A stretch of 39,519 nt of DNA from Prevotellaceae bacterium UBA1726 (GTDB taxonomy: Bacteria; Bacteroidota; Bacteroidia; Bacteroidales; Bacteroidaceae), in the NCBI GenBank assembly GCA_002316005.1, contig DCIM01000065.1, positions 7,429 to 46,947 of the forward strand, read 5' to 3'. The notes under the pieces were generated by a model. The model did no database searches, was not told the origin of the DNA, and worked only from the letters and a program-made list of their open reading frames with translations. Positions 38,186 to 39,519 of this stretch are shown one piece after another; positions within the stretch are counted from its first letter, which is position 1, and each line of letters starts with the position of its first letter. The position numbers were made by a program, and so were the translations under genes.

Positions 38186-39519
38186 ATGGCAAGAGAAGTA
38201 AAATTCAGTTTGGTATTCCGCGATATGTGGCAGAGCGCTGGTAAGTATCAGCCACGCGTGGATCAGTTGTTGGATGTAGCACCATCTATCATCAAGTGTG
38301 GATGCTTTGATCGAGTAGAGACCAACGGTGGTGGTTTTGAACAGGTGAACTTGCTTTATGGCGAGAATCCTAATGTGGCAGTACGCCAGTGGACAAAGCC
38401 TTTCCATGAAGTGGGCATCCAGACTCATATGCTCGACCGAGCTTTGAATGGTTTGCGCATGAGCCCTTGTTCAAAGGACTTGCGTAAATTGTTCTATAAG
38501 GTTAAGCATGTACAGGGCACTGACATCACTCGTATCTTCTGCGGTTTGAACGACCCACGCAATGTGATTCCTTCAATCCAGTATGCAAAGGATGCAGGAA
38601 TGATTGCTCAGGCTTCGCTCTGTATCACCTATTCTCCAATCCACAATGTTGAGTACTATGTGAATCTTGCCAAGAAATTCATTGATGCAGGTGCTGATGA
38701 AATCTGCTTGAAGGATATGGCAGGTATTGGCCGTCCTGTTTCACTTGGACAGATTGTAAAGGGAATCAAGGAATACAAGGAGGACATCATTGTTCAGTAT
38801 CACTCACATGCTGGTCCTGGCTTCTCTATGGCTTCAATCCTTGAGGTTTGCCAGAATGGTTGCGACTATGTGGACACTGCTATTGCACCATTGGCTTGGG
38901 GTACAGGTCATGCCGACATCATTGCTGTTCAGGAGATGTTGAAAGATGCTGGCTTCAAGGTAAAGGAAATCAATATGGAGGGCTATATGGAGGTTCGCAC
39001 CAAGGTTCAGGAGATGATGGACGATTTCCTCGGCTACTACTGTCCACCGCTCAACCGTATTGACAATTCACTCCTCATCAAACCAGGACTCCCTGGTGGT
39101 ATGATGGGTTCGCTTATGACCGACCTTGAGGACAATCTGAAGTCATTGAATAAGTGGAAGGTGAAGAACAACCAACCTGAGTTGACAACCGACCAGCTCC
39201 TCGTGAAACTCTTTGATGAGGTGGCTTATGTTTGGCCAAAGGTTGGATATCCAACTCTTGTAACTCCATTCTCGCAGTATGTGAAGAACCTCGCTCTGAT
39301 GAATGTGCTCCAGATGGAGAAAGGTCGCGAGCGTTGGTCGATGATTGCAGATACTATCTGGGATATGATTCTAGGAAAGGCTGGTCAGTTGCCTGGTCCT
39401 GTTGACCCTCTCTTCGTTGAGATGGCAAAGGAGCAAGGACGCGAATTCCTCCAGAACGACCCTCAGGAAAACTATCCAGACGACCTCGACACATTCCGTG
39501 CAAAGATGAAAGAGCATGG
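38186..39519 (+). CDS. oadA: Biotin-dependent carboxyltransferase subunit (OadA/pyruvate carboxylase B-like), 3' end cut
   Basis: Carboxyltransferase of the HMGL-like TIM-barrel family, moving CO2 between an alpha-keto acid and biotin. About 444 codons are present and the frame is open at the window edge, so the end is missing. Visible motifs are the divergent active-site start SLVFRDMWQSAGKYQ (canonical RDAHQSL), the segment CLKDMAGIGRP with the conserved Lys, YHSHAGPG carrying the metal-binding His pair, and the post-barrel region LLIKPGLPGGMMGSLMTDLE. The sequence belongs to the Bacteroidetes form usually annotated as oxaloacetate decarboxylase alpha or pyruvate carboxylase subunit B. Placement behind oadG suggests a sodium-pumping decarboxylase, possibly methylmalonyl-CoA in propionate formation. 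Confidence 0.88.
   Translation, partial: MAREVKFSLVFRDMWQSAGKYQPRVDQLLDVAPSIIKCGCFDRVETNGGGFEQVNLLYGENPNVAVRQWTKPFHEVGIQTHMLDRALNGLRMSPCSKDLRKLFYKVKHVQGTDITRIFCGLNDPRNVIPSIQYAKDAGMIAQASLCITYSPIHNVEYYVNLAKKFIDAGADEICLKDMAGIGRPVSLGQIVKGIKEYKEDIIVQYHSHAGPGFSMASILEVCQNGCDYVDTAIAPLAWGTGHADIIAVQEMLKDAGFKVKEINMEGYMEVRTKVQEMMDDFLGYYCPPLNRIDNSLLIKPGLPGGMMGSLMTDLEDNLKSLNKWKVKNNQPELTTDQLLVKLFDEVAYVWPKVGYPTLVTPFSQYVKNLALMNVLQMEKGRERWSMIADTIWDMILGKAGQLPGPVDPLFVEMAKEQGREFLQNDPQENYPDDLDTFRAKMKEH

Overview
The window looks like a chromosomal segment of a Bacteroidales bacterium, most likely a Prevotella-type member of the Prevotellaceae. The supporting signs are: repeated Bacteroidetes-style promoter boxes (TTTG, about 19-20 bp, TAnnTTTG) and few clear Shine-Dalgarno sequences; a secreted protein ending in the GINIVGGKKV-type tail common in Prevotella; Bacteroidetes-type MsbA, DUF5020 and SusC-like carboxypeptidase-regulatory proteins; and a homoserine-kinase candidate of the phosphoglycerate-mutase superfamily beside thrC. 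Genus and species are inferred, not shown. I see no rRNA, tRNA, CRISPR array, integrase, transposase or phage gene.

Layout. 1-2637: 3'-truncated rdgB (minus), then a BASS-type transporter translationally coupled to a papain-like lipoprotein. 2697-13152 (all minus): miaB, msbA-like ABC exporter, clpS, clpA, aat, U32/TrhP, sufE and an M3 oligopeptidase lipoprotein, closely packed and possibly one long operon. It holds the bacterial N-degron machinery (Aat, ClpS, ClpA). 13238-15820 (minus): three tandem FKBP-type prolyl isomerases, one apparently cytoplasmic, one lipoprotein and one exported. 16042-17923 (plus): a sirtuin without the usual four-cysteine zinc site and a membrane acyltransferase. 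18115-18597 (minus): a small secreted protein resembling the N-terminal domain of SusC receptors without the barrel. 18598-19962: 1.36 kb with no convincing gene but dense repeats and hairpins. 19963-21582 (minus): a secreted protein with three internal repeats and a probable C-terminal sorting tail.

21791-26343 (plus): low-molecular-weight phosphatase, uracil-type NCS2 permease, DUF5020 predicted outer-membrane barrel, xanthine-type NCS2 permease and xanthine phosphoribosyltransferase, together a plausible nucleobase uptake and salvage operon. 26425-27657: an anaerobic sulfatase-maturase-like radical SAM enzyme. 27768-30278 (minus): a large secreted glutaminase-family protein. 30574-33158 (plus): candidate homoserine kinase and threonine synthase. 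33219-37571 (minus): a secreted unknown, a PrsW-family intramembrane protease, a single-span anchored unknown and a Na/phosphate cotransporter. 37904-end (plus): gamma subunit and (cut) carboxyltransferase subunit of a decarboxylase/carboxylase complex.

The most unusual signal is not a gene. Six intergenic sites carry arrays of four to five degenerate 7-bp units ending at or within about 16 bp of a start codon, each site with its own heptamer, and a seventh array lies inside a coding region. Related 8-bp and 9-bp arrays and several dispersed palindromes also occur. No computation was run; all matches were made by eye.
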